Below, piece after piece: positions 49,790 through 58,439 of a stretch of 64,000 nt of DNA. Location: NCBI GenBank assembly GCA_900764045.1, contig CAAFMN010000024.1, positions 62,001-126,000 of the forward strand, written 5' to 3'. The position numbers were made by a program, and so were the translations under genes. The notes beneath the pieces were generated by a model that was not told the DNA's origin, made no database searches, and worked only from the letters and a program-made list of their open reading frames with translations. The DNA is from Clostridia bacterium. Lineage in GTDB: Bacteria > Bacillota > Clostridia > Lachnospirales > Bianqueaceae. Each line of letters starts with the position of its first letter. Position 1 is the first letter of the stretch.

Positions 49790-50299
49790 ATGAAAAAAAG
49801 ATATGGAATCCTGTTGGGCGTGGTCTTGCTGCTATTGGCAGCGGATCAATGGCTGAAATACTGGACACTGCAGAACCTGGCAGGCAGTCCGGCGATCGAT
49901 CTGATCCCCGGAATCTTTCGGCTGACCTATGTAGAAAACCGCGGCGCGGCGTTTGGCATTCTGCAGGGAGGGACGGTGCTGCTGGCAGTCGTTTCTGTGG
50001 CAGCGGTAGCGCTGCTGCTGTATTTTTATAAAAATATTCCGGAGGAAAAGGGAGTCTGGACGATGCGGCTCTCCTATATTCTGGTGATCGCAGGCGCGAT
50101 AGGCAATATGATCGACCGGATCTTCCGTGGATATGTGGTGGATATGCTGGAATTCTACTGGTTTTCTTTCCCGGTATTTAATCTGGCGGACTGCTTTATT
50201 GTGGTGGGCGGAATCGCGTTTCTGCTAGTAGCCATGATAAAGCCGGCGTGGGCGGAAGCTCTCTGCGGGCGTTCCAAAAAGGAAAATGAAAATGGATGA
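49790..50299 (+). CDS. lspA: Lipoprotein signal peptidase
   Basis: A 169-aa membrane aspartic peptidase with four spans. LAADQWLKYWTLQNL, YVENRGAAFGIL, AGAIGNMIDRIFRGYVVDML and FNLADCFIVVGGI hold the catalytic Asp pair (NMIDR and NLAD). It removes signal peptides from lipidated prolipoproteins such as the TPR lipoprotein encoded upstream. The start is ATG 49790. The 3' end overlaps the rluD start. Confidence 0.95.
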   Translation: MKKRYGILLGVVLLLLAADQWLKYWTLQNLAGSPAIDLIPGIFRLTYVENRGAAFGILQGGTVLLAVVSVAAVALLLYFYKNIPEEKGVWTMRLSYILVIAGAIGNMIDRIFRGYVVDMLEFYWFSFPVFNLADCFIVVGGIAFLLVAMIKPAWAEALCGRSKKENENG

Positions 50300-51242
50300 T
50301 ATCATCAGCGTCCGGGCCGAGGCGGCAGACCGGGGAAGCCGTCTGGACAAATTCCTATCAGAGGCTCTTCCGGAAGTTTCACGCTCAAGAATTCAGAAGC
50401 TCTTGGAAGAGGGACGGATCCTAAGGGACGGATCCGTACCCAAGGGCAGTGAAAAACTGCGGGGGACGGAGCATTTTTTGATCACGCTGCCGCCGCCGGA
50501 GCCATTGAAGATAGAAGCGGAAGACATTCCGTTGGAAATCGTTTATGAAGATAAGGATCTGATTGTGGTGGACAAGCCGCGCGGAATGGTTGTGCATCCG
50601 GCGCCGGGGAATTATTCCGGTACCCTGGTCAATGCGCTCATGTGGCATTTCGCTGGAGAGCTGTCCGGAATTAACGGTGTACTGCGTCCCGGAATCGTTC
50701 ACCGGATTGATAAGGATACGGCGGGACTTCTTGTGGTGTGCAAAACAGACCGGGCGCATCAGGGAATGGCGCAAATGCTGAAAACACATGATATCGAACG
50801 GGTATACCATGCGATTGTGTTCGGCAATATTAGAGAAGATACGGGAACAGTGGATGCTCCGATCGGCAGGGACGAGCAGGACCGAAAAAAGATGGGAATC
50901 CGAAAGGATGGACGAAGAGCGGTTACACATTACAAGGTACTGGAACGTTTTGGCGAATTTACCTATATTGAGGCGCAGCTGGAGACAGGACGGACCCATC
51001 AGATTCGTGTCCATATGCGAAGTATTGGCCATCCGCTTCTGGGAGACCCATTATACGGCCCGTCCGGTGTCAGTGGGCAGGCCAAGGGAATGCTTCGGGG
51101 CGTATCCGAAGAGGATCTCACGGGACAGCTCCTGGTAGCCAAGGTTTTGGGATTTGTGCATCCGATCACAGGAGAGCGCCTGCATTTTGAAAAGGAACTG
51201 CCGGATTATTTTCAGAGAGTATTATCCGCGCTGCGGAGGTAA
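50292..51242 (+). CDS. RluD-family 23S rRNA pseudouridine synthase
   Basis: A protein of about 316 aa. An N-terminal S4 domain (SRLDKFLSEALPEVSRSRIQ) is followed by the catalytic domain with LRPGIVHRIDKDTAGLLVVC, carrying the essential Asp in HRIDKDT, and TGRTHQIRVHMRSIGHPLLG. The start could be ATG 50286 or 50292; AAGGA spacing favours 50292. The overlap with lspA and the 4-nt gap to the sirtuin gene suggest one operon. Confidence 0.93.
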   Translation: MDDIISVRAEAADRGSRLDKFLSEALPEVSRSRIQKLLEEGRILRDGSVPKGSEKLRGTEHFLITLPPPEPLKIEAEDIPLEIVYEDKDLIVVDKPRGMVVHPAPGNYSGTLVNALMWHFAGELSGINGVLRPGIVHRIDKDTAGLLVVCKTDRAHQGMAQMLKTHDIERVYHAIVFGNIREDTGTVDAPIGRDEQDRKKMGIRKDGRRAVTHYKVLERFGEFTYIEAQLETGRTHQIRVHMRSIGHPLLGDPLYGPSGVSGQAKGMLRGVSEEDLTGQLLVAKVLGFVHPITGERLHFEKELPDYFQRVLSALRR

Positions 51243-51245
51243 GGT

Positions 51246-51971
51246 ATGAAGAGAGAGCAACTGAAGGAGTGGCTTGCCAAGAGCCGAAGAGCCGTGTTTT
51301 TCGGAGGAGCGGGAGTATCGACAGAGAGCGGAATCCCGGATTTTCGTTCGGAAAATGGAATCTACAGGACCCGAAAACAATACGGCGTATCGCCGGAGGA
51401 GATTCTGTCCCATCATTTTTTTTTGGAGCATCCGGAGATTTTTTACGAGTATTATCGAGAGAATCTCATCTATCCCAACGCACAGCCCAATGCCGCGCAT
51501 AAAGGCTTGGCGCTATGGGAGAGCCGGGGCTGCCTTGACAGCGTTGTCACACAGAATATCGATGGGCTGCACCAGAAGGCGGGAAGCCATAGAGTGTGGG
51601 AACTTCACGGATCGGTACTGAGAAATACCTGTATGAAATGCGGGAAAAAGTATGGGCTGGAAGCGATTACAGAATCGAAAGGGATTCCGAGATGTACGGC
51701 CTGCGGCGGAAGGATCAAGCCGGATGTAGTGCTTTACGAAGAGGCGCTGGATGACCGGGTGGTACAGGAGAGTATACATGCGATTGAGCAGGCAGATCTT
51801 ATGATCGTAGGCGGAACGTCGCTCAATGTATATCCGGCCGCGGGGCTGCTGCAATACTATCAGGGAGAGCATCTGGTTCTGATCAACCGGGAGGAAACCG
51901 CGTGGGATTCCCGAGCGGATCTGGTGCTCCATGAGAATATCGGAGAGGCCTTTGCGCAGATCAGCCGGTAA
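51246..51971 (+). CDS. Sir2-family NAD-dependent protein deacylase
   Basis: A 241-aa sirtuin. AVFFGGAGVSTESGIPDFRS binds NAD; VVTQNIDGLHQKAGSHRVWE LHG carries the catalytic His; CMKCG and CTACGG form the zinc site; IKPDVVLYEE and IVGGTSLNVYPAAGLLQY complete the Rossmann fold. It is full length for the cytosolic class (CobB/YhdZ-like). GGAGGTAAGG precedes the ATG. Confidence 0.95.
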   Translation: MKREQLKEWLAKSRRAVFFGGAGVSTESGIPDFRSENGIYRTRKQYGVSPEEILSHHFFLEHPEIFYEYYRENLIYPNAQPNAAHKGLALWESRGCLDSVVTQNIDGLHQKAGSHRVWELHGSVLRNTCMKCGKKYGLEAITESKGIPRCTACGGRIKPDVVLYEEALDDRVVQESIHAIEQADLMIVGGTSLNVYPAAGLLQYYQGEHLVLINREETAWDSRADLVLHENIGEAFAQISR

Positions 51972-51974
51972 GGC

Positions 51975-52003
51975 TTGCAAATAGAATCGGCCTGTGGTAT
52001 AAT
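51975..52003 (+). promoter_or_regulatory. Promoter of the Wzz-like gene
   Basis: TTGCAA (51975-51980), 17 bp, TATAAT (51998-52003). Confidence 0.65.
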
Positions 52004-52039
52004 TAACAATAACAAATGCGGAAAGGATAAGGTACGACG

Positions 52040-52834
52040 ATGAATGACGAGATCACTGTAGACATAAAGGACCTACTGCTTCGAATCTGCCTGAAATGGA
52101 GGCTTATCCTGATTTGGATGCTTGCAGGCTGTGTCCTGTTCAGTGGATATGGTTTGATTCAATCGGCGAGGGAAGTCAGTACGGCCCGGCATCATCTGGA
52201 GGAACAGATGGCGACCGGCGGCCCGATTGAGGGAGAAGAACTGATTATTGTTCCCAAGCTCCAGATTTTCAGCGTCAAGAATATTGTTATTGGACTGATT
52301 AGCGGCGCTTTTGTTATTTGCTTTTGGTTGGCAATCCGGTATGTGGTATCGTCCAAGCTCCGTGTGAAGGAGGACTTACCGGACGCTTATGGGATCACAT
52401 TGCTCGGAAGCGTATGGCATCCGGTGATTCAGGATAGACGCGGCAAGAAAGTGGATCAATGGATTCTGCGTCTTTTTCGGGGAAAGGAAGAACGCAATCC
52501 GGAGGAAAACCGTATCGAGATGTTATGTACAGATCTTCGCCTGATGATTCAGGAGAAGAAGCTGAAGAAGATCTATCTTACAACGAATGCGGCGGACCCG
52601 GAGACGAAGGCCCTGATGGAGACCTGCTATGTTAAATTAAAGGAATGCGCAGAGCTTGCCGCGGGCGGTTCTATTGTCAATATTCCGGAGTCTTTGGAGG
52701 CGTTGGCTTCCTGCGACGGAGCGGTGTTTTTTGAGCATACGGGGATTACGGAGTACGATGACATTCAAAAGGGAATGGCGCTGTGTGAGAGACATGGTGT
52801 TTCGGTTCTCGGATGCGTTGTTGTGGAATCCTGA
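52040..52834 (+). CDS. Chain-length-determinant-like (Wzz/BY-kinase family) protein with a minimal outer loop
   Basis: A 264-aa protein with two membrane spans: WRLILIWMLAGCVLFSGYGL (about 18-37) and VIGLISGAFVICFWLAIRYV (about 88-107). The start EITVDIKDLLLRICLKWRLI resembles Wzz/CapA-type polysaccharide co-polymerases, but the outer loop is only about 50 aa compared with 150 or more. The cytoplasmic half looks like the fold of the paired tyrosine kinase yet no Walker A (GxxxxGKS/T) is present. It lies far from the polysaccharide locus. I regard it as a reduced or repurposed member. Confidence 0.6.
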   Translation: MNDEITVDIKDLLLRICLKWRLILIWMLAGCVLFSGYGLIQSAREVSTARHHLEEQMATGGPIEGEELIIVPKLQIFSVKNIVIGLISGAFVICFWLAIRYVVSSKLRVKEDLPDAYGITLLGSVWHPVIQDRRGKKVDQWILRLFRGKEERNPEENRIEMLCTDLRLMIQEKKLKKIYLTTNAADPETKALMETCYVKLKECAELAAGGSIVNIPESLEALASCDGAVFFEHTGITEYDDIQKGMALCERHGVSVLGCVVVES

Positions 52835-52845
52835 TTGGGAAAAGG

Positions 52846-52885
52846 AATAGCGGGAATTCGGTATAAAAGCCGGATCCCCGCTATT
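52846..52885. terminator. Bidirectional stem-loop between convergent genes
   Basis: AATAGCGGG (52846-52854) pairs with CCCGCTATT (52877-52885), with an inner ATTCGG/CCGGAT pairing. The T-run is weak on both sides. Confidence 0.55.
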
Positions 52886-52892
52886 TGACAAT

Positions 52893-53534
52893 TTAGAGGT
52901 TTGAACGCTTTTGAGATTTTCGGTTCCAGTAGATATAAAACGCGATATTGAGGGCGATGCCCACTAGGGTAGAGATCGGAGCGGCAAGACCAATATTTGT
53001 CAGACTGGCATTGGGCTGGATGCTCATGAAATACGCCAGCGGCAGACGGACCAGGAGTGTTTGGATGAGACTCTGGATCATAACCCACATCGTTTGATTA
53101 TTGCCGTTGAAGTAGCCGATCATACTGAATAGAACTGCCGTTACAATCGTTTCTGCAGATATTCGAAACCCTTCTGGATGACTTCGGGATCCGGCGAGAA
53201 GATACCGGCAAGAAAATCGCCTTTGAATAGGATGAGTACAAAGACAATGCAGCCAAAGACAAGTCCGATGCCAATTCCCGTGAACATGGATTGCTTGGCG
53301 CGCTTCGGATTGCCGGCACCGACATTCTGCGCGACAAAGGAGGCCATGGACTGCATCAGTGCGCTTGGAATCAGCATGGAAAAATTCACGATTTTGCTGG
53401 CGACACCGTAACCGGAAGAAGCCGTGAGGCCCAGTCGGTTGACAAAGGCACTGTAAGATCAAGGCTCCAAGGACGGGAAGCATAAACATTGACAGCTTTT
53501 TCAGAATGCTGCCCTGTGTAAAATCAGTGTTCAA
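52893..53534 (-). pseudogene. MATE-family efflux transporter, internally deleted and frameshifted
   Basis: The minus strand starts at TTG 53534 (AAGGAGG upstream) with LNTDFTQGSILKKLSMFMLP VLGALILQ, the start of a MATE protein. The next piece, in another frame, is NRLGLTASSGYGVASKIVNF and SMLIPSALMQSMASFVAQNV, which belongs to the second half of the transporter, so about 200 residues are gone. After KGFEYLQ the frame shifts again to ETIVTAVLFSMIGYFNGNNQ, and continues to the natural end at 52893. Full MATE proteins have about 450 aa and 12 spans. The gene is dead. Confidence 0.82.
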
Positions 53535-53638
53535 GAGTAATCCTCCTTTCAGACATGGTCTGATACAGTTTTTCGATTGTATGAATGGTACACCTATCAT
53601 TGGAATCTCCATTGGCAGATCCATCCTTATATAGTTAT

Positions 53639-53656
53639 CATTGATAATTATCGATG
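53639..53656. promoter_or_regulatory. 18-bp near-perfect palindrome upstream of the MATE pseudogene
   Basis: CATTGATAATTATCGATG has a perfect 10-bp centre GATAATTATC and one mismatch pair further out. It could be an operator, with Fur-like composition, for the former transporter gene. The surrounding 53535-53747 contains no gene. Confidence 0.4.
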
Positions 53657-53747
53657 GTAATTATAAAATGACTCTGAGATTTTGTTAATACTTTTATTCT
53701 GGGAGCAAGAAATTTTTTGCTATCGGCTTAGGATATGCGCCCGCCTC

Positions 53748-53776
53748 TTGCATTGAAAAAGGAAAAGAGGTATAAT
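53748..53776 (+). promoter_or_regulatory. Promoter of pepF
   Basis: TTGCAT (53748-53753), 17 bp, TATAAT (53771-53776). Confidence 0.7.
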
Positions 53777-53818
53777 ACAAGAAGAAGTTCGTCAATTCAA
53801 GAAAGGATGGAGAAGAGG

Positions 53819-55621
53819 ATGGAGCAGCAAAAGATAGGTAAGAGATCCGAGGCGGATCCCAAGTATACATGGGCAACGGAGGATTTGTTTGTATCAGATG
53901 ACGCGTGGTTAGAGGAGCTGGACCGCTGCGGAGAACTGGTCGGAAGAATCTCTGAATATAAGGGACGTCTGGGTGAGAGCGCGCAGACGCTTCTTGGCTG
54001 GTTTAAGCTGATGGATGAGGCGGATCTGAAGCTCGGCCGCCTGGCATCTTATGCGCATCTGAAGGCGGATGAGGATTCCGCTGTCAGCAAATATCAGGAT
54101 TTTCGCGGCAAGATGATGGGCTTGATGGTGAAGGTCTCTTCTGCGGCAGCCTTTGAGGAACCGGAGATTTTGAATATCAGTGAAGAGACATTGGAGCAGT
54201 TTATGGCGGCGGAGCCGGGACTGAAGGAGTATGAGCGCAGTCTGTATAAGATCCGCAGAATGAAGGCGCATGTTTTGACAGAGGCAGAGGAGAGAATCAT
54301 GGCAGCGGCCGCTTCCGTGTGCCAGAGCCCGGATCTGATCGGATCGACCTTCCGCAATGCCGATCTGAAGTACCCGAATGTCAAGGACAGCGAAGGCAAG
54401 GAATATGTCCTTACCGCGGGGTCTTATATTTCACTGTGCCAGAGTCCGGACCGTGTACTTCGTAAGAACGCTTTTGAGACCCTGTACGCGACATTTTATC
54501 AGTACCGCAATACGGTAGCGGCTATTTTGAACGCGCAGGTTAAGCAGCTGATCTTCCAGGCCAATATGCGCAAGTATAATTCTACCCTGGAGGCAGCGCT
54601 GTACCGCAATGAAGTGCCTGTTTCGGTATATCATAATCTGCTGAAGGCAGTTCACGACAATATGGGGTATCTGCATCGTTATATGTCTCTGCGTCAGAGG
54701 ATTATGGGTGTGGACAAGCTCCATATGTATGATGTATATACGCCGATGGTAACAAGCTGCGACCAGAAGATCTCCTTTGAGGAAGCCAAGGAAAATGTTC
54801 TGGAGGGATTGGCCGTTCTGGGAGAGGATTATCTGGATGTACTGCGCGAGGGCTTTTCCAACCGCTGGATCGACGTTTATGAAAATGAAGGAAAGCGCAG
54901 CGGAGCGTATTCTTCCGGCGCAAGGCCGCACCCGTATGTACTGCTGAACCATAAGGATACCTTGGGCAGCCAGTTTACATTAGCTCATGAGATGGGACAC
55001 GCGTTGCACAGCTATTTCTCCAAGAAGACGCAGCCGGTGAGCCAGTCCAATTATGTGATCTTTGTCGCGGAAGTAGCCTCTACCTGCAATGAAGTGCTGT
55101 TGATGAAGCACCTTCTGGCCAAGACGGAGGACCGTGAGGAGAAGGCCTATCTGCTGAATTATTTCCTGGAACAGTTCAGAACGACACTCTACCGCCAGGC
55201 AATGTTCGCGGAGTTTGAGATGATGATGAATGCGAAGGCAGAAGCGGGTGAGAGTCTGACCGCGGATCTTTTGAGCGATATGTATTATAAGCTGAACAAG
55301 GAATATTATGGAGAAGAAATGGCGGTAGATCAGGATATCGCGATCGAGTGGGCCAGAATACCGCATCTCTTCTACAACTTCTATGTATTCCAGTATGCGA
55401 CCGGATTTTCTGCCGCGGTAGCGCTTGCCAATAAGATTCTGACAGAGGGCGAGAGCGCGGTTAAGAATTACCGCCGCTTCCTGACGCTTGGAGGCAGCCA
55501 GGATCCGATCTCGTTGCTTAAGATTGCGGGTGTGGATATGACAACCGCGCAGCCGGTAACAGAAGCGTTGCATCTTTTCGGCGAACTGCTGGATGAGATG
55601 GAACAATTGATGATCAAGTAA
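53819..55621 (+). CDS. pepF: Oligoendopeptidase F (M3B)
   Basis: A 600-aa cytosolic zinc peptidase that cleaves imported oligopeptides. The N-terminal KYTWATEDLFVSDDAWLEEL is typical; FTLAHEMGHALHSYFSKKTQ has the HExxH zinc site and VIFVAEVASTCNEVLL the third zinc ligand region. The C-terminus ending in the LGGSQDPISLLKIAGVDMTT block is complete. ATG 53819 is chosen (AAAGGA at 53802); the ATG at 53807 sits directly on that SD. pepT follows after 12 nt, so the two peptidases are co-transcribed. Confidence 0.95.
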   Translation: MEQQKIGKRSEADPKYTWATEDLFVSDDAWLEELDRCGELVGRISEYKGRLGESAQTLLGWFKLMDEADLKLGRLASYAHLKADEDSAVSKYQDFRGKMMGLMVKVSSAAAFEEPEILNISEETLEQFMAAEPGLKEYERSLYKIRRMKAHVLTEAEERIMAAAASVCQSPDLIGSTFRNADLKYPNVKDSEGKEYVLTAGSYISLCQSPDRVLRKNAFETLYATFYQYRNTVAAILNAQVKQLIFQANMRKYNSTLEAALYRNEVPVSVYHNLLKAVHDNMGYLHRYMSLRQRIMGVDKLHMYDVYTPMVTSCDQKISFEEAKENVLEGLAVLGEDYLDVLREGFSNRWIDVYENEGKRSGAYSSGARPHPYVLLNHKDTLGSQFTLAHEMGHALHSYFSKKTQPVSQSNYVIFVAEVASTCNEVLLMKHLLAKTEDREEKAYLLNYFLEQFRTTLYRQAMFAEFEMMMNAKAEAGESLTADLLSDMYYKLNKEYYGEEMAVDQDIAIEWARIPHLFYNFYVFQYATGFSAAVALANKILTEGESAVKNYRRFLTLGGSQDPISLLKIAGVDMTTAQPVTEALHLFGELLDEMEQLMIK

Positions 55622-55633
55622 GGAGAAGAGAGA

Positions 55634-56869
55634 ATGAGAGCATATGAAAGGCTGATACGGTATAGTAAGTATCCGACGGCATCGAACGAGAACTGCCCGG
55701 ATTGCCCAAGCTCTCCGGCGCAGCTTGTTTTGGCCGGGGACTTGGTGAAAGAGATGAAGGAACTAGGCATTGAAAATGCCGCTGTAGATGAGCATGGCTA
55801 TGTATACGGGACCATCCCGGCCAACATTCCGGATTGGGACGGATCGATCATCGGATTTATCGCTCATATGGATGTGGTTGATGTTGTTCCTTATGAAAAT
55901 GTTCAGGCAAGAGTCGTAGAGAAGTACGACGGAGGGGAGATTCTCTTGAGTGAGGGGATCGTACTCAGCCCGGAACAGTTCCCGGAACTCAAAAAGTATC
56001 AGGGAAAGGATCTGGTCGTAACCGATGGCAAAACGCTGTTGGGCGCGGATGATAAGGCAGGAATCGCGGCAATACTGACGATGGCGGAGTATTATCATGA
56101 ACATCCGGAGGTACAGCACGGGACGATTCAAATCGGATTTACACCGGATGAAGAGATCGGCCGCGGCGCGGATCTCTTTGATGTCAAGCGTTTCGGTGCT
56201 GATTTCGCGTATACAGTAGACGGCGGCGCCTTTGGCGAAGTGGAATACGAGACCTTCAACGCGGCCGCGGCCAGGATCTATGTGACCGGCAAGAGCATTC
56301 ATCCGGGCAGCGCCAAGAATCAGATGATCAACGCGGCCAGAATCGCGATGGAATTTGATTCGCTGCTGCCGGAGGAGCAGAGACCGGAACATACAGAGGG
56401 ACGGGAAGGATTCTTCCATCTGAATGATATGCAGGGAATCGAAGAGTCCGCACAGCTGAAATACATCCTGCGGGATCATGACAGTGAAAAGCTGGAGGAG
56501 AAGAAGCGGATGATCGAAGCAGCCGTCCAGTTTCTGAATGCCAAATACGGCGCGGGGACAGTTAAGGCGGAAATTACGGACAGTTATCGGAATATGCTGG
56601 AGCAGATCAAGCCGCATTGGCATCTGATTGAGATCGCAAGCGAAGAGGTCAGAGCGCTGGGCGGTACGCCGGTCAGCGTACCGGTTCGAGGAGGTACGGA
56701 CGGGTGCCGTCTGTCCTTTATGGGACTGCCCTGCCCCAATCTGGGCACCGGCGGACATAACGGACACGGACGTATGGAGTATGCCTGCATTCAGGAGATG
56801 GATCAGACGACGGAGCTTCTGATGCGTATCGCACAGCGGTATGCGGCTCTGACACTGAAAAACCGGTAA
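55634..56869 (+). CDS. pepT: Peptidase T (M20B tripeptidase)
   Basis: A 411-aa zinc aminotripeptidase. GFIAHMDVVDVVPYENVQA gives the first metal His-Asp; TLLGADDKAGIAAILTMAEY the bridging Asp; GFTPDEEIGRGADLFDVKRF the catalytic Glu pair; and RGGTDGCRLSFMGLPCPNLG the later ligand region. The signature order is complete. AAGGAGAAGAG precedes the ATG. It completes peptide breakdown begun by the upstream PepF. Confidence 0.96.
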   Translation: MRAYERLIRYSKYPTASNENCPDCPSSPAQLVLAGDLVKEMKELGIENAAVDEHGYVYGTIPANIPDWDGSIIGFIAHMDVVDVVPYENVQARVVEKYDGGEILLSEGIVLSPEQFPELKKYQGKDLVVTDGKTLLGADDKAGIAAILTMAEYYHEHPEVQHGTIQIGFTPDEEIGRGADLFDVKRFGADFAYTVDGGAFGEVEYETFNAAAARIYVTGKSIHPGSAKNQMINAARIAMEFDSLLPEEQRPEHTEGREGFFHLNDMQGIEESAQLKYILRDHDSEKLEEKKRMIEAAVQFLNAKYGAGTVKAEITDSYRNMLEQIKPHWHLIEIASEEVRALGGTPVSVPVRGGTDGCRLSFMGLPCPNLGTGGHNGHGRMEYACIQEMDQTTELLMRIAQRYAALTLKNR

Positions 56870-56885
56870 AGTATCGTCGGGAAGA

Positions 56886-56914
56886 TTGATTTTCGGCTTG
56901 AAACGTAGTATAAT
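56886..56914 (+). promoter_or_regulatory. Promoter of fba
   Basis: TTGATT (56886-56891), 17 bp, TATAAT (56909-56914). Confidence 0.7.
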
Positions 56915-56954
56915 GTAGGCCGAAGGTATAGAATTACAAGGAGGGTGTCGTAAT

Positions 56955-57818
56955 ATGTTAGTATCTGCAAAAGATATGCTGGTCAAGGCGAAAGCCGGAC
57001 ATTATGCGGTAGGTCAGTTCAATATCAACAATCTGGAGTGGACCAAGGCGGTTTTGACCGCGGCAGAAGAGATGAAGTCTCCCGTTATTTTGGGCGTTTC
57101 TGAGGGTGCATCCAAGTATATGACCGGATATAAGACAGTTGCGGCCATGGTAAAGGCGATGGATGAGACGCTGGGTATCACTGTACCGGTGGCTCTGCAT
57201 TTGGATCATGGTGAGTATGAAGGCGCTAAGAAGGCGATGGAAGCCGGGTATACCTCTGTTATGTTTGACGGATCTCATTATCCGATCGACGAGAATGTGG
57301 AGAAGACCACAGAGATCATCCGTTTGGCACATGAAAAGGGAATTTCGGTAGAGGCCGAGGTCGGAGCCATTGGCGGAGAAGAGGATGGCGTAATCGGCGG
57401 CGGAGAGGTTGCGGATCCTGCGGAGTGCAAGCGGATCGCGGATCTGGGAGTAGATATGCTGGCGGCTGGTATCGGTAATATTCACGGTAAGTATCCTGCC
57501 AACTGGAAGGGCCTGAACTTTGACGTATTGGCTAAGATTCAGGAACTGACCGGAACAATGCCTTTGGTATTGCATGGCGGTACGGGAATTCCGGAGGACA
57601 TGATCAAAAAGGCGATCAGCCTGGGCGTATCCAAGATCAATGTAAATACGGAGTGCCAGCTTGCATTCGCGGCGGCGACCCGTAAGTATGTTGAGGCAGG
57701 TAAGGACCTGGAAGGCAAGGGATTTGATCCCAGAAAGCTCCTGAAGCCGGGTACGGACGCGATCTATGACACAGTTGTTGAGAAGATCCGTCTGTTTGGC
57801 AGTGAAGGTAAGGCCTGA
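56955..57818 (+). CDS. fba: Class II fructose-1,6-bisphosphate aldolase
   Basis: A 287-aa zinc aldolase of glycolysis. GQFNINNLEWTKAVLTAAEE starts the barrel; PVALHLDHGEYEGAKKAMEA has the first zinc His and catalytic Asp; FDGSHYPIDENVEKTTEII and SVEAEVGAIGGEEDGVIGGG follow; GIGNIHGKYP and LVLHGGTGIPEDMIKKAI hold the other zinc His residues, and SKINVNTECQLAF the phosphate site. Full length, single gene with its own promoter and terminator. AAGGAGG SD. Confidence 0.96.
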   Translation: MLVSAKDMLVKAKAGHYAVGQFNINNLEWTKAVLTAAEEMKSPVILGVSEGASKYMTGYKTVAAMVKAMDETLGITVPVALHLDHGEYEGAKKAMEAGYTSVMFDGSHYPIDENVEKTTEIIRLAHEKGISVEAEVGAIGGEEDGVIGGGEVADPAECKRIADLGVDMLAAGIGNIHGKYPANWKGLNFDVLAKIQELTGTMPLVLHGGTGIPEDMIKKAISLGVSKINVNTECQLAFAAATRKYVEAGKDLEGKGFDPRKLLKPGTDAIYDTVVEKIRLFGSEGKA

Positions 57819-57839
57819 TCATCCACATGTATAATAGAA

Positions 57840-57883
57840 GAGGCTGCCCGGTTCCAGTCTTGGAACTTCGGGCAGCCTCTTTA
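57840..57883. terminator. Terminator between convergent fba and PAP2 genes
   Basis: GAGGCTGCCCG (57840-57850) pairs with CGGGCAGCCTC (57869-57879) over 11 bp, with an inner GTTCCA/TGGAAC hairpin, then TTTA. Serves fba and possibly also the opposite strand. Confidence 0.85.
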
Positions 57884-57887
57884 TGAT

Positions 57888-58430
57888 TCACTGTATATGC
57901 AAAAAACGCAGTCGGGACGCGAGATGCCGGTTGACGCACCAGACGGACAGAAGTCCGAAACCGATCCCCAGAACCATTCCAGCCAGGACATCGGTCGGGA
58001 AATGGACGTAGAAGTAAAGGCGGGAAAAGGCGATCAAAACGGCAAGAACGAGAGCGGCAATCCCCCATTTTTTATAGTACCGCAGGATGACGACGGCTCC
58101 AGCAAAGGAGGCATAGGTGTGTCCTGACGGAAAAGAAAAGTCGGATAATCGCGGGATCAGAAGCTGTACGGCCGAATTGACGTCATAGGGTCGGATCCGG
58201 TGGATCAGAGGCTTAAGAATCAGATTGCCGAAAACAAGGCAGCATAGGAGCGCCAGAATCATGGACAGGCCGCAGCGGCGAGTCTTTGGAATACACAGGA
58301 GGACAAGTCCCAACAGAATCCAGAAGATTCCGGCATTGCCCAGCGACGTGATGACCCGAAAGGCAGCCGTTAGAAAATCCGAATGAAGATGTGTACTGAT
58401 CCAATCCAATAAGTAGAATTCCCAGGCCAT
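57888..58430 (-). CDS. PAP2-family membrane phosphatase
   Basis: A 180-aa membrane protein with about five spans. KPLIHRIRPYDV, FSFPSGHTYASF and SRLYFYVHFPTDVLAG are the three parts of the PAP2 active site. Likely a lipid phosphate or undecaprenyl pyrophosphate phosphatase, which would fit its co-transcription with murD (9 nt after the murD stop, AGGAGG SD). The exact lipid substrate is not clear. Confidence 0.9.
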   Translation of the reverse strand: MAWEFYLLDWISTHLHSDFLTAAFRVITSLGNAGIFWILLGLVLLCIPKTRRCGLSMILALLCCLVFGNLILKPLIHRIRPYDVNSAVQLLIPRLSDFSFPSGHTYASFAGAVVILRYYKKWGIAALVLAVLIAFSRLYFYVHFPTDVLAGMVLGIGFGLLSVWCVNRHLASRLRFLHIQ

Positions 58431-58439
58431 CGTTTCCTC

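Noticed and set aside
55763..56986. 407-codon minus-strand frame opposite pepT
   Set aside because: It mirrors a complete, well-conserved peptidase T gene and has no protein-like motifs; a shadow of codon bias.
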